DNA of 64,000 nucleotides from JBOGOC01 sp050747525 (GCA_050747525.1 JBOGOC010000086.1:1-64000), one strand, 5' to 3'. Positions 25,257 through 35,682 are shown, counted from the stretch's first letter. Notes: generated by a model not told the origin, from the sequence alone. Translations and numbers: made by a program.

Positions 25257-28200
25257 CTACCCGAGCACGACCTCGACCTGGTGCTCGCGACCGTCGTCGG
25301 ACAGGGGGACGGATGCCTCTGACGGGAGCAGGGTCCCATCCAGGCTGAGCCTGGATACCCCGCGGCAGACGCCCTTGGGGTTGTCCACGGTGATCCGGTA
25401 GAGGGTGAGGCCGTGCCGGTAGGTGACTTCGAAGCCTTTCCACTTCCCGGGAATGCACGGATCGATATAGAGAGCGGGGCCTCGCTTCCGCAACCCTAGA
25501 ATCCACTCCAGGCCCGCGCGGTGCAGCCAGCCAGCCGCCCCCGTGTACCACGTCCATCCTCCCCGAGCCACGTGGGGAGGCTCGGAATAGATGTCCGCAG
25601 CCACGACGTACGGCTCCACCTTGTACCTGCGGACATCCGCCCGCGTGGTCGCATGGTGAATCGGGTTCAATCGACCGAACAGGTCGGCGGCCTTGTCGCC
25701 GTCGCCCAGCGCGGCGAAGGCCATGACCGACCAGATCGCGGCGTGGGTGTACTGGCCGCCGTTCTCCCTGATTCCGGGAGGGTATCCCTTGATGTATCCG
25801 GGGTCGTGGGGGGTGCGGTCGAACGGCGGGGAGAGGAGCAGCAGAAGCCCCTCCGCGCGCCTGACCAGGTGACGCTCCACGGATTCCATGGCCCGGCGTG
25901 CCCGCTCCCGGTTGCCGGAGTCCGAGAGGACCGCCCAGGACTGTGAGATGGAGTCGATCCGGCACTCGTCGTTCGCCGCGGACCCCAGAGGCGTTCCGTC
26001 GTCGAAGTACGCCCGCCGATACCAGGCTCCGTCCCATGCTTCGCGCTCCAGCGATGCTTCCAGGGATGCGGCGCTGGTCCGCCACCGCGCAGCACGCTCG
26101 CCCTCGCCGCGCAGGCCGGCGATCCCGGCGAACTCTCTGAGGTTCGCGAGGAGAAACCACCCCAGCCAGACGCTCTCTCCCCGGCCCTCGTGTCCGACGC
26201 GGTTCATGCCGTCGTTCCAGTCTCCGGCGCCCATCAGCGGCAGGCCGTGGCTGCCCACGTCAAGGCTCTTCTCCAGGGCCCGTGCGCAGTGCTCGAACAG
26301 GGTGGCCCGATGCTCCGATTCCGCGGGCTGGAAGTACGCTTCCTGCTGCGTATCGGCCAGCGGTGCTCCCGCGAGCCAGGGGATCTCTTCGTCGAGCACC
26401 GTCTGATCTTCGGTGATCCTCAGGTAATGAGCCACGGCGTAGGGAAGCCAGAGGCGGTCGTCGGTGATCCGCGTCCGCACGCCGCGACCCGTCGGCGGAT
26501 GCCACCAGTGCTGAACGTCCCCTTCTTCGAACTGCCGGGCGGCGGCGCGCAGGAGATGCTCGCGCGTGACGTCGGGCCTGATCGCCGCCAGGGCCAGGAC
26601 GTCCTGGAGCTGGTCGCGGAAACCGTACGCCCCCCCGGACTGATAGAGAGCCGATCGGGACCAGATCCGGCACGAGAGCGTCTGGTACAGGAGCCAGCGG
26701 TTGAGCATGAGATCCATGGAGCGATCCGGGGTCTTCACCTGCACCGCGCCCAGCAGACTGTCCCAGTGCTGCTGAACCTCACGGAGGATCCGATCGCAGC
26801 TCGTCGCGCGGTACCGCTCGATCAGGGATCGAGAGTCTTCGGGACTCTCACCCTGCCCCAGCAGGAACACCACGTCGGCGCGCTCCCCGGGCTCGAGCTC
26901 GACGATGGTCTGCAGAGCGGCACAGGGATCGAGGCCCGCTCCGGTCTTTCCCGTGAGCTTCAGGCCGCGCTCCAGCGATCCGGGTTGGTTGGGGCTCGCG
27001 TTACGTCCCAGGAATTCGAGGCGGTCCCCCGTCCACGAGGTCTGGAGTCCCCCCAGGTCGGCGAAGGCGACCCGGTTGGCGAACTCTTCGTTCCAGGCGT
27101 TGCGGGCGAAGATGGCCCCTGTCTCGGCGTCCTTGTGTGTGACCACCCAGGGGGCGGAGCCGGTTCGCGCGACACCGAGCACCCACTCCACGTACGCCGT
27201 GACCGAGAGCCGCCGGGTGCGGCCGGACCGATTCTCCAAGGTGAGACGGGAGATCTTGATGGGATCACGCAGCGGCACGAGCATCAGGAGATCCAGGGCG
27301 ATGCCGTGCGATGTGTGCTCGAATCGGCTGTACCCCTGGCCGTGCCGGACGACATACGGCCAGGCTTCTTCACGAATCGGGAGACAGGTGGGTCCCCAGA
27401 CCATGCCGCTGTCCTCGTCGCGCACGTAGATCGTTTCGCCCGGCGTGTCGCTCACAGGGTCGTTGGACCATGGCGACAGTCTGTTTTCCCGGCTGTTGCC
27501 GGACCACGTGTACCCCGAGCCGGACTCCGAGACCTGGAATCCAAAGTCCGGGTTGGACACCACGTTGATCCAGGGAGCCGGCGTCCACTGCCCCTTGCCC
27601 AGCACCGTGACGTACTCGCGGCCGTCCCGCGTGAATCCCCCCAGGCCGTTGAAGAACTCGAGATCGAGTGAGGGAGGGGACACGGTCTGCGCGCTCTCGC
27701 GATGCAGGCGAAGGCGCGACGGAACGGGTGCCGGGCGGTCCAGGCGGATGGTCTGCTCGGAAAGGGAGCCCCGGCTCGCCAGGATCAGGAGACGCGCCGA
27801 CGAGCGCAGCAGGAGCAGATCCTGGGGAGACAGGAGGTCCTCCCTCAAGACGAAGACGCGCCCTCGCTGGCCGTCAGCCTCGCCGGCCGTGGATCGGCTC
27901 ACACGCACCAGGGCCTCGATCGACTGCTGGAAGTCCTGCGCATAGGAGGCGCCCTTCGCATTGAGAATCACCAGATCGACGGGAACTCCCTTCAAGCTCC
28001 AGTACTCGTGCCCCCGCAGGAGCTGCCTCACCACGTCCCGCTCTTCCTCCTGCTCGATGCGCACCAGCGCGATCGGAAGGTCTCCGGAGATACCGTAGGG
28101 CCAAAGTCCCGACGGTCCTCTGCGGTTCGTGGCCAGCACCTGAGGCGTCGCGCGCAGCGTGGGATCGATGTACAACAGGCGATTGGCCAGACGCTGGAAG

Positions 28201-31200
28201 AGATGCGCCTCGTCCTGGGTGATCCTCAGGTGATGCAGCCGGACCTGGGCCCGCGTCCAGGCCAAGGTGCTTTCCCGCTCGAACGTCGCCGGCTGCTGAT
28301 ACTTCTCGGCTATCTGGAGCGCTTCCTCCCGTGATTGCGTCACGAGCGTGGTGTAAACGATGCGGACGGTCCCTAGAGCAGGCAGTGCCAGGCGGTGCCG
28401 AAGGCTCACGATGGGATCCAGGACCGTCCCGGCCGAGTTGGTCAGGGGGCCTCCGTCGATCACGGAAACCGGCGTGCGGAGCCCCCGGCCCCGCCCCAGG
28501 AAGCGCGCGCGATCGCTCTCGTACTGCGGCGTGCCGATCGTCTCTCCCTCGAGCGCGGCCAGATGGGCGAGCCAGACTCGCGGCTCGTCCGCCGACCGCG
28601 GGCGTCGGGTGGCCAGCAAAGCACGGAGATGTGGGACGAACTCGGTCTCCACGAACAGATTGGAGAAGGCAGGGTGCGCCTCGTCCGCCGCCTGCGGAGC
28701 CAGCACGATCTCGGCATAGGACGTGAAATCAATCTCTCGACTCCGGTTTTCCCGGTTTGTCACCGTCAGCCGGCGGAGCTCGGCGTCGTCCTCGGAGGAG
28801 ACCAGGATCTCCAGAGTGATGGAGAGAGACCGGTCCCTCTGCGCAATCCTGGCACGGTCCTCCGCATAGACGGCTTCATAGTGATCGGCCGGGGTTCCGC
28901 TCGGCTGGAAGCCGGCTGACCAGACGCCGCCGCTCCGGACGTCCCGCAGAAAGACGAAGGTCCCCCAGCAGTCACGCGTCGTGTCCTCGCGCCAGCGCGT
29001 CACTGCAATCTCGCGCCATCGACTGAACCCGGAGCCAGCCGCCGTGACCATCACCGTGTAGCGCCCGTTGGAGAGAAGGTGGGAGCGCGGCGTGATGTCG
29101 TGGGGCGAGTCGAAGTGCCGCAAGGTGGGAGGAATGAGGTCGCGCACGAGCGCGGCCACCTCGACCTCCTCCGCACGCGGCCGGGTGATGGCCACCGCGC
29201 GCGGTGTGCGCTCCTGGAGGAGAAGCTCCCCTGCCTGGACCAGCGGGTGGGCATGGAATCGCTTCCGGGTCAGCCCTTCGTTGAGCACGTTCCCCAGAGA
29301 AATGAGAGTCATCCCCTGGTGATGCGCCATGAAGGCGCGCACCACGACCGCGGCGGTGTTCTCGGGCAGCCTCGCCGGGGTGTAGTCGAGCGCTTCGTAG
29401 AACCCGTAGGCACCGCGCGCTCCTGCCTGCTCGAGGCTGGCGAAGTTCTCCACGGCGGCGCCGGGGTCCACCATGGCCGCGAGCGCGGTGGCGTACGGAG
29501 CCACCACGATGTCCTCGAGCAGCCCGCGCTTGAGCCCCAGGCCGGGGACGCCGAAAGCGGAGTACTGATAGGTGAGCTGCGCGTCACGCACGTTGTAGGC
29601 CGACTCGGAGACTCCCCATGGAACCCGTCGCTCCGCCCCGTAGCGGATCTGGCGCCCGACCACGAGGCGGCACGTGAGATCCAGCAGGCTCTGCGCGGGC
29701 TGCGACATCACCAGAAGAGGCATGAGGTACTCGAACATCGACCCGGACCACGACACCAGGGCCGCGCCGCGACCGATCGGCGTGAGCGATCGGCCGAGAT
29801 GGAACCAGTGCTGGGGAGGCACGTCTCCCTTGGCAATGGCCAGGAAGCTCGCCAGCCGGGCTTCGGAGGCCAGCAGGTCGTACCTTCCGGGATCGAGCGT
29901 GCTGGTGTCGACGCGGTAGCCGATGGAGAAGAGCTTGCTCGTGGGATCGAACAGGAACTGGAAGTCCATGGCCTGGAAGATCTCATCGGCGAGCGTGGCA
30001 AGAGCCGAGAGACGATGCGCGAGACTCCCCTCATGGAGCTGCATGTCGCGGGCGTGGCTCCTGACGGCGCCCTGGACGGCGCTCGCCCAGATCAGGATCT
30101 CGGATCGGGAATCGTGCTGCGCCTCGCTCGCAAACGTGCGCGCGATGTCCAGCAGGTTGTCGGCCAGAGTCTCGAGCTGTTGGAGGCGACGGCGCCGATC
30201 GGGCAGCGACGCCGGTGGATCTTGCAACGCGGCCGCCGTCGCCAAGGCGGCCTCGCGCAGCTGCACCGCTGTGACCGTTTGCGCACGGCCGGAAGACTCG
30301 ACTCCTTCCATCGAATCGGTCAGCAGCTGAAGAGCGTCCCCGATCCCCTGGAAGGCCTCCGTGTCTGCGACGGAGCGGTGCATCAGCTCGCGGCAGGCCT
30401 GAGCCATGGCGATCAGATACCCGGCCAGGTTGCCGCTGTCGACGGTGGACACGTACGTGGGCTCCAGCGGCCGGAGGTCCCGTGTGTCGTACCAGTTGAG
30501 GAAGTGACCCCGGACGCGGCGCAGGCCGCTCATGGTCTGCAACGTGGCCTCGAGCCGTTCAACGGTTTCCAGAGTTCCGATCCAGCCGAAATCGCGGGCG
30601 GCCACCGTGCTGAGCAGATAGAGTCCCAGGTTCGTCGGCGACGTGCGACGGGCTTCGACCGGCTCGGGATCTTCCTGGAAGTTGTCGGGTGGCAGACCAT
30701 GGCTCCGCTCGTCCACGAACGTCTCGAAGAAGCGCCAGGTCCGCCGGGCGATGAGACGCAAAGAGAGCGTCTGCCCGGAGGAAAGGACCTGGGACTTGGC
30801 GGCCTTCCGTGGGACGCTGATGTGCCAGGCGAGGATGGGTGACGCTATCCAGAGAAGAACGAACGGCGCGGCCACGGGCCAGGCTCCCGGCTTGAGCGCG
30901 ACGAAGAGCACGCCGGCTCCAGCAGCCAGCAACACGCCCCACCGGAGGTGCCGGTAGAAGGCCCCGAGCCTCAGGTCGGCCCCGTAGCCCGCCTGCGCGG
31001 CCGTCACCCACTCGAGGAGGTTCCTCCTGGTGACGTATTGCCGGCCGAGGGTGCGGATGATCGCGTCCACCATGAGCCATGCCTGGTGGGCCAGCATGGC
31101 GATGGCCAGAAGCGTCTGCGACGAGGCCACCTGGATGTCGTGGCCCACGGCGCGAAGGTGATTTCGCTTGGAGAACCCCCATCGCCTTGGAATGAGGCCA

Positions 31201-33797
31201 TCGAGGACCGGGATCACCGCCGGCACGGCGACGGAACCGACGAAGAGGCCGGTCCAGAGCAGCGGAGAAGCCGCCGGGAGGATCCAGGCGGCCACCGCGA
31301 CCAGAAAGGCCGAGGGCGCGGCAAGGCTTCGCCGCAGGTTGTCCACCATCTTCCATCGTCCATGAAGGGGGATGCCAGCCGTCTGCGTCCGGCCCGAGGC
31401 GTCGCGCGCGTGGCCCAGGATCCAGGGAAGGAGCTGCCAGTCACCCCGCACCCATCGATGGTGGCGGCGGGCGGCCACCTCGTAGTTGGAGGGAAATTCC
31501 TCGAAGAGATCGATGTCCGTCGCCAGCCCGGCGCGCGCGAACGTACTTTCGAAGAGATCGTGGCTGAGAAGCGTGTTCTCCGGGATCTTGCCCTCGAGGG
31601 CCGCCTCGAAGGCATCGACGTCGTAGATCCCTTTGCCGGTGTACGACCCCTCGCCGAAGAGGTCCTGATAGACATCGGAGACCGCGGCCGCGTAGGGGTC
31701 CACGCCACCGGGGCCCGAAATGATCCGCTGGTAGGTCGTGCTTGCCGGGCCCGTCGGCAGGGACGGCGTGAGCCGGGGCTGGAGGATCGCGTAGCCGTCG
31801 ACGACACGTCCCTTCCGGGGATCGAAGCGCGGCCGGTTTAACGGATGCGCCATCGCCCCGACCAGGCGGCGAGCCGTTCCCATGGGAAGCCGGGTGTCCG
31901 CATCCAGGGTGATGACGTAGCGAACGTCCGGCGGCACAAGGGGAGGCTGACCAAGGATGTGAGCGAACGTGGTGTCGCCGGCGCCGCGCAGAAGCCGGTT
32001 CAGCTCATGGAGCTTCCCGCGTTTTCTCTCCCAGCCGATCCACTTGCCTTCCTTTTCGTTCCAGAGACGCCGGCGATGCAACAGAAGGAAACGCTCCCCG
32101 CCACCGGGCGGGCTGCCGTACCGCACATTGAGGTGCGCGATGCCGCCGGCCAGCGCGGCGAGGAGGTCCTCGTCGCCGGGGACCCTCTCATCGGTCGCAT
32201 CGGCCCAGTCCGTGAGGAGGGCGAAATGGAGATGGCCTTCGGGATTCGCGAGATAGTGCACCTCGAGCCGCGCGAGCTGGTCGTCGATTTCACCCTGCGA
32301 CGTGAGCATCGTGGGCACGACGACCAGGGTCCGAAGCTCCGGGGGCACGCCCTGGACGAGCTCGAGCTTGGGGAGGCGCCTGGGTGGAACGAGATGGGGG
32401 ACCAGGCGGTGGACGAGCGACACGGCGATATCGGAGGCGGGCACCAGGCCGAGGATTCCCAGCACGGCGAGGACCCAGGAAGCCGCCCCGGCGCTCCAGG
32501 TCAGGAAGAGAAGGCCGGATAGCAGAAGGCCGGTGAAGGTCGCAATCCCGCCCAGGTACGCCGTGATCGCGTGAGTGCGTAAGGCGCGGCGGAGCCGGAC
32601 TCGCAAGGGGACGCGAAACCCCAGCCGTTCCTCGAGAGCCCCCCGCCCGGCGCCCACGATGTAATACCCGGAGTCCTCCTCGGCCAACTCGGGAACGCCG
32701 GGACGCGTCTGAGCCGGCTCGTTCTCGCGGCGTGAGCTCCGGGCCAGCAGCACCGCTTCCCGCGCCACCTCGATCTCCGATCGCCCCGAACCACGGGAGA
32801 GCTGCTCGACCTCGGCGCGGTACTCGTCCCGGGTCGCGAAATCCATGGCGGCGAACCCGGGAGCGGTGCGAAGCACCTCGTCCACCAGGCTGACGCTCTC
32901 GAAGAACTCCGGCCAGTCGACGGAGGACATCCATCGCATGCTGGTGATGATGTTCCGAACGCTGACGTTGGCCGCCGCCTGAGCCTGGTGTTCCTGGGCG
33001 ACCACGTCATCGGCCGAGGTCCCCTGGGCGTCCAGCTTGTTGTCGAGCCACGCCAGAACCGGCATGGTGGAGGGGTCCTGGCCGCGCAGCCGCTGGATGA
33101 GCTGCACGGCGAAGGCGCGGGCCAGGGGGGCGTCGTCCAGACTGCTCAGGACCTCGTCCGGAGCCTCCAGCGGCCGATCGCCGAGTCCCAGCAGGCGATC
33201 CGCCAGCTCGTCGGCCCGGGCCCGATCCTGGCGGGAGCGGATGATCAGCTGCGAGAGCCGTCGCAGGTTCTCCACGAGAGCCACGCGAAGATGGATGGCG
33301 ACCGCCCAGAGCTCACCGATGGTCAGCGGTTGGATGCGCTGGTAGGCCCGGACGAATCGCAGCAGCGTCTCCATCTCGAAGCGGCTGTCGGTATGGGCGA
33401 CGTAGGCCCAGGCCAGCCCATAGACGCGCGGGTATCCCGCCAGGTGGCCCGCGGCGATCTTCGGCAGCCGGCGGTAGTAGCTCCCCGGGAGGTGGTCCCG
33501 GATCCCTCGGAGCTGCTCGTCCACGACGTGAAAGTTGTCGAGGATCCATTCGGCGGCGGGGGTGATCTCCTGCTTCGCCAGGACGGTTCCGGCGATGTTC
33601 CTGTACCCGGCCAGCAGCACGTGCGCGTTGTCGCGGACCCTGGGGAGGAGCTTGCGTCCTCGGGGCGGCTTCCCGGTGGCGCGATGAGCCTCGGCCAGGC
33701 TCTCGGCGTGCTGCTCCAGCCGCTCGATGCCGAAGATCTCGGCACGGATCGGGTCTTCCACGGAAGACGGGACGTCGAGGACGGCGGCGGGCTTCAT
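25257..33797 (-). CDS. ndvB: Cyclic beta-1,2-glucan synthase (GT84 / cyclization domain / GH94)
   Basis: The 2846-aa protein has the usual length and order of NdvB/ChvB. Residues about 1-400 form an N-terminal helical domain, with membrane spans near 410-450 and 830-960. The glycosyltransferase domain (GT84) has the nucleotide-sugar Asp motif TLDADTRLPMG near residue 630 and RHHRWVRGDWQ near 779. Residues about 1000-1500 are the region reported to act as the cyclizing transglycosylase. The C-terminal phosphorylase-like GH94 domain has GAGDWNDGMN near 2525, with the catalytic Asp, and NGGQYTHAAIW near 2682. It makes linear beta-1,2-glucan on the inner membrane, trims and cyclizes it; the product is periplasmic and linked to osmotic adaptation. 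Confidence 0.92.
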   Translation of the reverse strand: MKPAAVLDVPSSVEDPIRAEIFGIERLEQHAESLAEAHRATGKPPRGRKLLPRVRDNAHVLLAGYRNIAGTVLAKQEITPAAEWILDNFHVVDEQLRGIRDHLPGSYYRRLPKIAAGHLAGYPRVYGLAWAYVAHTDSRFEMETLLRFVRAYQRIQPLTIGELWAVAIHLRVALVENLRRLSQLIIRSRQDRARADELADRLLGLGDRPLEAPDEVLSSLDDAPLARAFAVQLIQRLRGQDPSTMPVLAWLDNKLDAQGTSADDVVAQEHQAQAAANVSVRNIITSMRWMSSVDWPEFFESVSLVDEVLRTAPGFAAMDFATRDEYRAEVEQLSRGSGRSEIEVAREAVLLARSSRRENEPAQTRPGVPELAEEDSGYYIVGAGRGALEERLGFRVPLRVRLRRALRTHAITAYLGGIATFTGLLLSGLLFLTWSAGAASWVLAVLGILGLVPASDIAVSLVHRLVPHLVPPRRLPKLELVQGVPPELRTLVVVPTMLTSQGEIDDQLARLEVHYLANPEGHLHFALLTDWADATDERVPGDEDLLAALAGGIAHLNVRYGSPPGGGERFLLLHRRRLWNEKEGKWIGWERKRGKLHELNRLLRGAGDTTFAHILGQPPLVPPDVRYVITLDADTRLPMGTARRLVGAMAHPLNRPRFDPRKGRVVDGYAILQPRLTPSLPTGPASTTYQRIISGPGGVDPYAAAVSDVYQDLFGEGSYTGKGIYDVDAFEAALEGKIPENTLLSHDLFESTFARAGLATDIDLFEEFPSNYEVAARRHHRWVRGDWQLLPWILGHARDASGRTQTAGIPLHGRWKMVDNLRRSLAAPSAFLVAVAAWILPAASPLLWTGLFVGSVAVPAVIPVLDGLIPRRWGFSKRNHLRAVGHDIQVASSQTLLAIAMLAHQAWLMVDAIIRTLGRQYVTRRNLLEWVTAAQAGYGADLRLGAFYRHLRWGVLLAAGAGVLFVALKPGAWPVAAPFVLLWIASPILAWHISVPRKAAKSQVLSSGQTLSLRLIARRTWRFFETFVDERSHGLPPDNFQEDPEPVEARRTSPTNLGLYLLSTVAARDFGWIGTLETVERLEATLQTMSGLRRVRGHFLNWYDTRDLRPLEPTYVSTVDSGNLAGYLIAMAQACRELMHRSVADTEAFQGIGDALQLLTDSMEGVESSGRAQTVTAVQLREAALATAAALQDPPASLPDRRRRLQQLETLADNLLDIARTFASEAQHDSRSEILIWASAVQGAVRSHARDMQLHEGSLAHRLSALATLADEIFQAMDFQFLFDPTSKLFSIGYRVDTSTLDPGRYDLLASEARLASFLAIAKGDVPPQHWFHLGRSLTPIGRGAALVSWSGSMFEYLMPLLVMSQPAQSLLDLTCRLVVGRQIRYGAERRVPWGVSESAYNVRDAQLTYQYSAFGVPGLGLKRGLLEDIVVAPYATALAAMVDPGAAVENFASLEQAGARGAYGFYEALDYTPARLPENTAAVVVRAFMAHHQGMTLISLGNVLNEGLTRKRFHAHPLVQAGELLLQERTPRAVAITRPRAEEVEVAALVRDLIPPTLRHFDSPHDITPRSHLLSNGRYTVMVTAAGSGFSRWREIAVTRWREDTTRDCWGTFVFLRDVRSGGVWSAGFQPSGTPADHYEAVYAEDRARIAQRDRSLSITLEILVSSEDDAELRRLTVTNRENRSREIDFTSYAEIVLAPQAADEAHPAFSNLFVETEFVPHLRALLATRRPRSADEPRVWLAHLAALEGETIGTPQYESDRARFLGRGRGLRTPVSVIDGGPLTNSAGTVLDPIVSLRHRLALPALGTVRIVYTTLVTQSREEALQIAEKYQQPATFERESTLAWTRAQVRLHHLRITQDEAHLFQRLANRLLYIDPTLRATPQVLATNRRGPSGLWPYGISGDLPIALVRIEQEEERDVVRQLLRGHEYWSLKGVPVDLVILNAKGASYAQDFQQSIEALVRVSRSTAGEADGQRGRVFVLREDLLSPQDLLLLRSSARLLILASRGSLSEQTIRLDRPAPVPSRLRLHRESAQTVSPPSLDLEFFNGLGGFTRDGREYVTVLGKGQWTPAPWINVVSNPDFGFQVSESGSGYTWSGNSRENRLSPWSNDPVSDTPGETIYVRDEDSGMVWGPTCLPIREEAWPYVVRHGQGYSRFEHTSHGIALDLLMLVPLRDPIKISRLTLENRSGRTRRLSVTAYVEWVLGVARTGSAPWVVTHKDAETGAIFARNAWNEEFANRVAFADLGGLQTSWTGDRLEFLGRNASPNQPGSLERGLKLTGKTGAGLDPCAALQTIVELEPGERADVVFLLGQGESPEDSRSLIERYRATSCDRILREVQQHWDSLLGAVQVKTPDRSMDLMLNRWLLYQTLSCRIWSRSALYQSGGAYGFRDQLQDVLALAAIRPDVTREHLLRAAARQFEEGDVQHWWHPPTGRGVRTRITDDRLWLPYAVAHYLRITEDQTVLDEEIPWLAGAPLADTQQEAYFQPAESEHRATLFEHCARALEKSLDVGSHGLPLMGAGDWNDGMNRVGHEGRGESVWLGWFLLANLREFAGIAGLRGEGERAARWRTSAASLEASLEREAWDGAWYRRAYFDDGTPLGSAANDECRIDSISQSWAVLSDSGNRERARRAMESVERHLVRRAEGLLLLLSPPFDRTPHDPGYIKGYPPGIRENGGQYTHAAIWSVMAFAALGDGDKAADLFGRLNPIHHATTRADVRRYKVEPYVVAADIYSEPPHVARGGWTWYTGAAGWLHRAGLEWILGLRKRGPALYIDPCIPGKWKGFEVTYRHGLTLYRITVDNPKGVCRGVSRLSLDGTLLPSEASVPLSDDGREHQVEVVLG

Positions 33798-34127
33798 GGC
33801 GAGATTCCATCCCTGGACGCTGAGAGAGCACGTCGGTTCACGGACCGGTGAGGGTTCTGACCCGCTTCTATTCCGATTGCCGGAGAAACAGAGCGGTGAT
33901 CATGTCGCCAGTATGGCCGCGCCAGATGGCGGCGATTCTATCACGCGATCGGCCGGCCGCCGGGATTGACAACCGCCGTCCATGGTGGGAGCATGGCGGC
34001 GCACTTCCTTCCGTCAGTCCGCGTCCGTTGAAGCAAATCTCCAGGCGGCGCCGTCAGCACACCTGACCGTGATTCCGTGAACGCCCTCGGTTCTGAGCCA
34101 GGACGGACCCTGGAGGAGGCGGCGCTG
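33798..34127. other. Divergent intergenic region between glucan synthase and DUF481 gene
   Basis: No coding frame is convincing here. On the plus strand TTGACA occurs at 33966-33971 but no good -10 follows at 17 bases. On the minus strand a TAGAAT-type box (ATTCTA at about 33936-33941) lies upstream of the glucan synthase. A GC-rich palindromic stretch (GGCCGGCC) occurs near 33950. Otherwise nothing is recognised. Confidence 0.4.
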
Positions 34128-35147
34128 ATGCCGACGATGCGCGGAATCCTCGTGGCGGCGATCATGATGGCCCTGGCGGCTTCGTCCGCCCATACCGGCG
34201 GGACCGACGTGGTCGAAGTGAAGAACGGCGATCGGTTTACGGGCGACGTGTCGGGCCTGTATCGCGGAAAGCTGGCGTTTCGCACGGACGCGGCCGGCAC
34301 GATAGACATCGCCTGGGACCAGGTGGTCAGTCTCACCAGCACGCAGAACCTCGACGTCGAGCTGACGTCGGGAAAGCGATACTCCGGGACGATCACCATG
34401 CCGTCGCCGGGCCAGCTGGTGGTGCAGACCGACTCGGGCCCGACGCCACCGCTCGATGCGCATGATGTCGTGCGGCTCACCTCGATCGTGAGCGACTTCC
34501 AGGATCGAATGTCGGGGTCGATCGACTTCGGCTGGACCTTCCTGCAGGAGAATTCCGCGGTGACCCGGGCGCTCAACGCCGAAGCCGCTCACAGCAGCCT
34601 CCATTGGGAGACGGAGGGAAGGCTGAATTCATGGGTAGAGAGGCGGGACGACGCCGACAGGGAATCGCGCAATGACGTCACCATCGACACGCGCAGGCTC
34701 TTTTCCATGCGCTGGTTCGGGCTGGGGATGTTCGAGGCCCTGGCGGACGAGCGCATGGGCGTCGACTGGAGGCTGGTGGCCGCCGTGGGCGGGGGCCGGA
34801 GGCTGATCCAGTCGCACCGGAACCACTTCTCGTTAGAGGGGGGGCTGGCCTTCAACATCGAGGAGTACGAAGACGAAAGCTCCACCGATCGCTCGTTCGA
34901 AGTGATGGCCGGGCTGCACTGGGACCTGTTCGCCGGCAACCGGACGACGGCCGCCGTCGTCGGAAACACGTACCTGGGCCTGGACCGGCAGCGTCTGCGA
35001 GCCGAGCTCGACGGCAACGTGCACAGGAGCCTGGTCGGCAGCCTGTACTTGGCGGGAAACATGTTCGGAAGCTACGACAGCGATCCGCCGATCGATGCCC
35101 CGCGCAGCGACATCGGCGCGTCGATCGCGCTCGGATGGTCCTTCTAG
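34128..35147 (+). CDS. DUF481 family outer-membrane protein (YdiY-like)
   Basis: This 339-aa protein has a signal peptide (about residues 1-24). A small domain (residues 28-125: VVEVKNGDRFTGDVSGLYRG, VEVKNGDR-type repeats, then GKRYSGTITMP) is followed by a DUF481 beta-barrel (about 135-339) ending in GWSF, a terminal aromatic residue typical of outer-membrane barrels. The N-terminal strands resemble the DUF481-associated SH3-like domain. ATG 34128 is chosen so that the signal peptide is N-terminal; GGAGGAGG lies about 10 bases before it. The function is unknown; members respond to salt or acid in other bacteria. Confidence 0.8.
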   Translation: MPTMRGILVAAIMMALAASSAHTGGTDVVEVKNGDRFTGDVSGLYRGKLAFRTDAAGTIDIAWDQVVSLTSTQNLDVELTSGKRYSGTITMPSPGQLVVQTDSGPTPPLDAHDVVRLTSIVSDFQDRMSGSIDFGWTFLQENSAVTRALNAEAAHSSLHWETEGRLNSWVERRDDADRESRNDVTIDTRRLFSMRWFGLGMFEALADERMGVDWRLVAAVGGGRRLIQSHRNHFSLEGGLAFNIEEYEDESSTDRSFEVMAGLHWDLFAGNRTTAAVVGNTYLGLDRQRLRAELDGNVHRSLVGSLYLAGNMFGSYDSDPPIDAPRSDIGASIALGWSF

Positions 35148-35326
35148 TCCACGACGCCCAGGAGACGCAGGCCGTTCACGGACACCTCCACGCCCAGCGC
35201 GGCCTGGATCCCGATCGAGATCTCCCAGATGGGAGCGGGGACGGCCTGCGCTGCGGTGCCGGGGCTCGCTTCCTGTGCGGCCGACGTCGCTGCCGCGAGG
35301 AGGAAGACGCCGGCGACAGGCGTCAT
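35144..35326 (-). CDS. Possible small exported protein (doubtful)
   Basis: This 60-codon frame is convergent with the DUF481 gene and overlaps it by four bases. It starts with a signal-like segment (AGVFLLAAATSAAQ) and ends in a beta-type sequence (VEVSVNGLRLLGV). No ribosome site is evident. It lies next to a GH3 remnant, so it may be a gene fragment. Confidence is low. Confidence 0.3.
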   Translation of the reverse strand: MTPVAGVFLLAAATSAAQEASPGTAAQAVPAPIWEISIGIQAALGVEVSVNGLRLLGVVD

Positions 35327-35472
35327 CGCGTGCCCGACCAGTTTCGTTCCACGTCATTCGCATCGGGCCACGATCCGTCGTGGCTTGAGGACCTCGTTCA
35401 GGCTGACACGTCAACACGTGGCGCGGTGCCCGGCAGGGTCCTAGTCTGGAATCAGAGGGATTCCGATGCGTG

Positions 35473-35631
35473 GAGTTCACGTCCGACCCGCGGCTGCTGG
35501 CGCGGTTCGACGGGAGCCAGGGCCGGTGGCGTATCGCGGGCGGAACGCATCGCCTGGCTCTCGGCAAGTCCGCCGACGATCCCGTCCTCACCGCGGAGGC
35601 CCAGCTCGCGGGGCGGCTGTTCGGGAGCTGA
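35473..35631 (+). pseudogene. C-terminal remnant of a GH3 beta-glucosidase
   Basis: In frame with stop TGA 35629, the sequence encodes EFTSDPRLLARFDGSQGRW and then TGRTHRLALGKSADD-like sequence (actual: GGTHRLALGKSADDP). This matches the end of the fibronectin-III-like C-terminal domain of GH3 glucosidases (consensus of the form FxLxxxxLAFYDxxxxxWxVxxGxxxxxVGxSS). There is no start codon context and nothing GH3-like upstream of about 35470; an in-frame TGA occurs at 35404. It is therefore a stump of about 52 codons. It lies directly upstream of the glucose dehydrogenase gene, consistent with an ancestral sugar-utilisation locus. Confidence 0.6.
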
Positions 35632-35682
35632 ACGACGACGCGAGGCGATTTGGGCACTGAAGTGGTTAGCGAGGAGGCAGGT

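Noticed and set aside
33966..33971. TTGACA as -35 box of the DUF481 gene
   Set aside because: No acceptable -10 at 16-18 bases; kept only as a remark.
35449..35465. GGAATC-N5-GATTCC palindrome as a regulator site related to TCAGGGATTC
   Set aside because: No second half-site at 22 nt and no CTGTG block; it lies in a decayed region.
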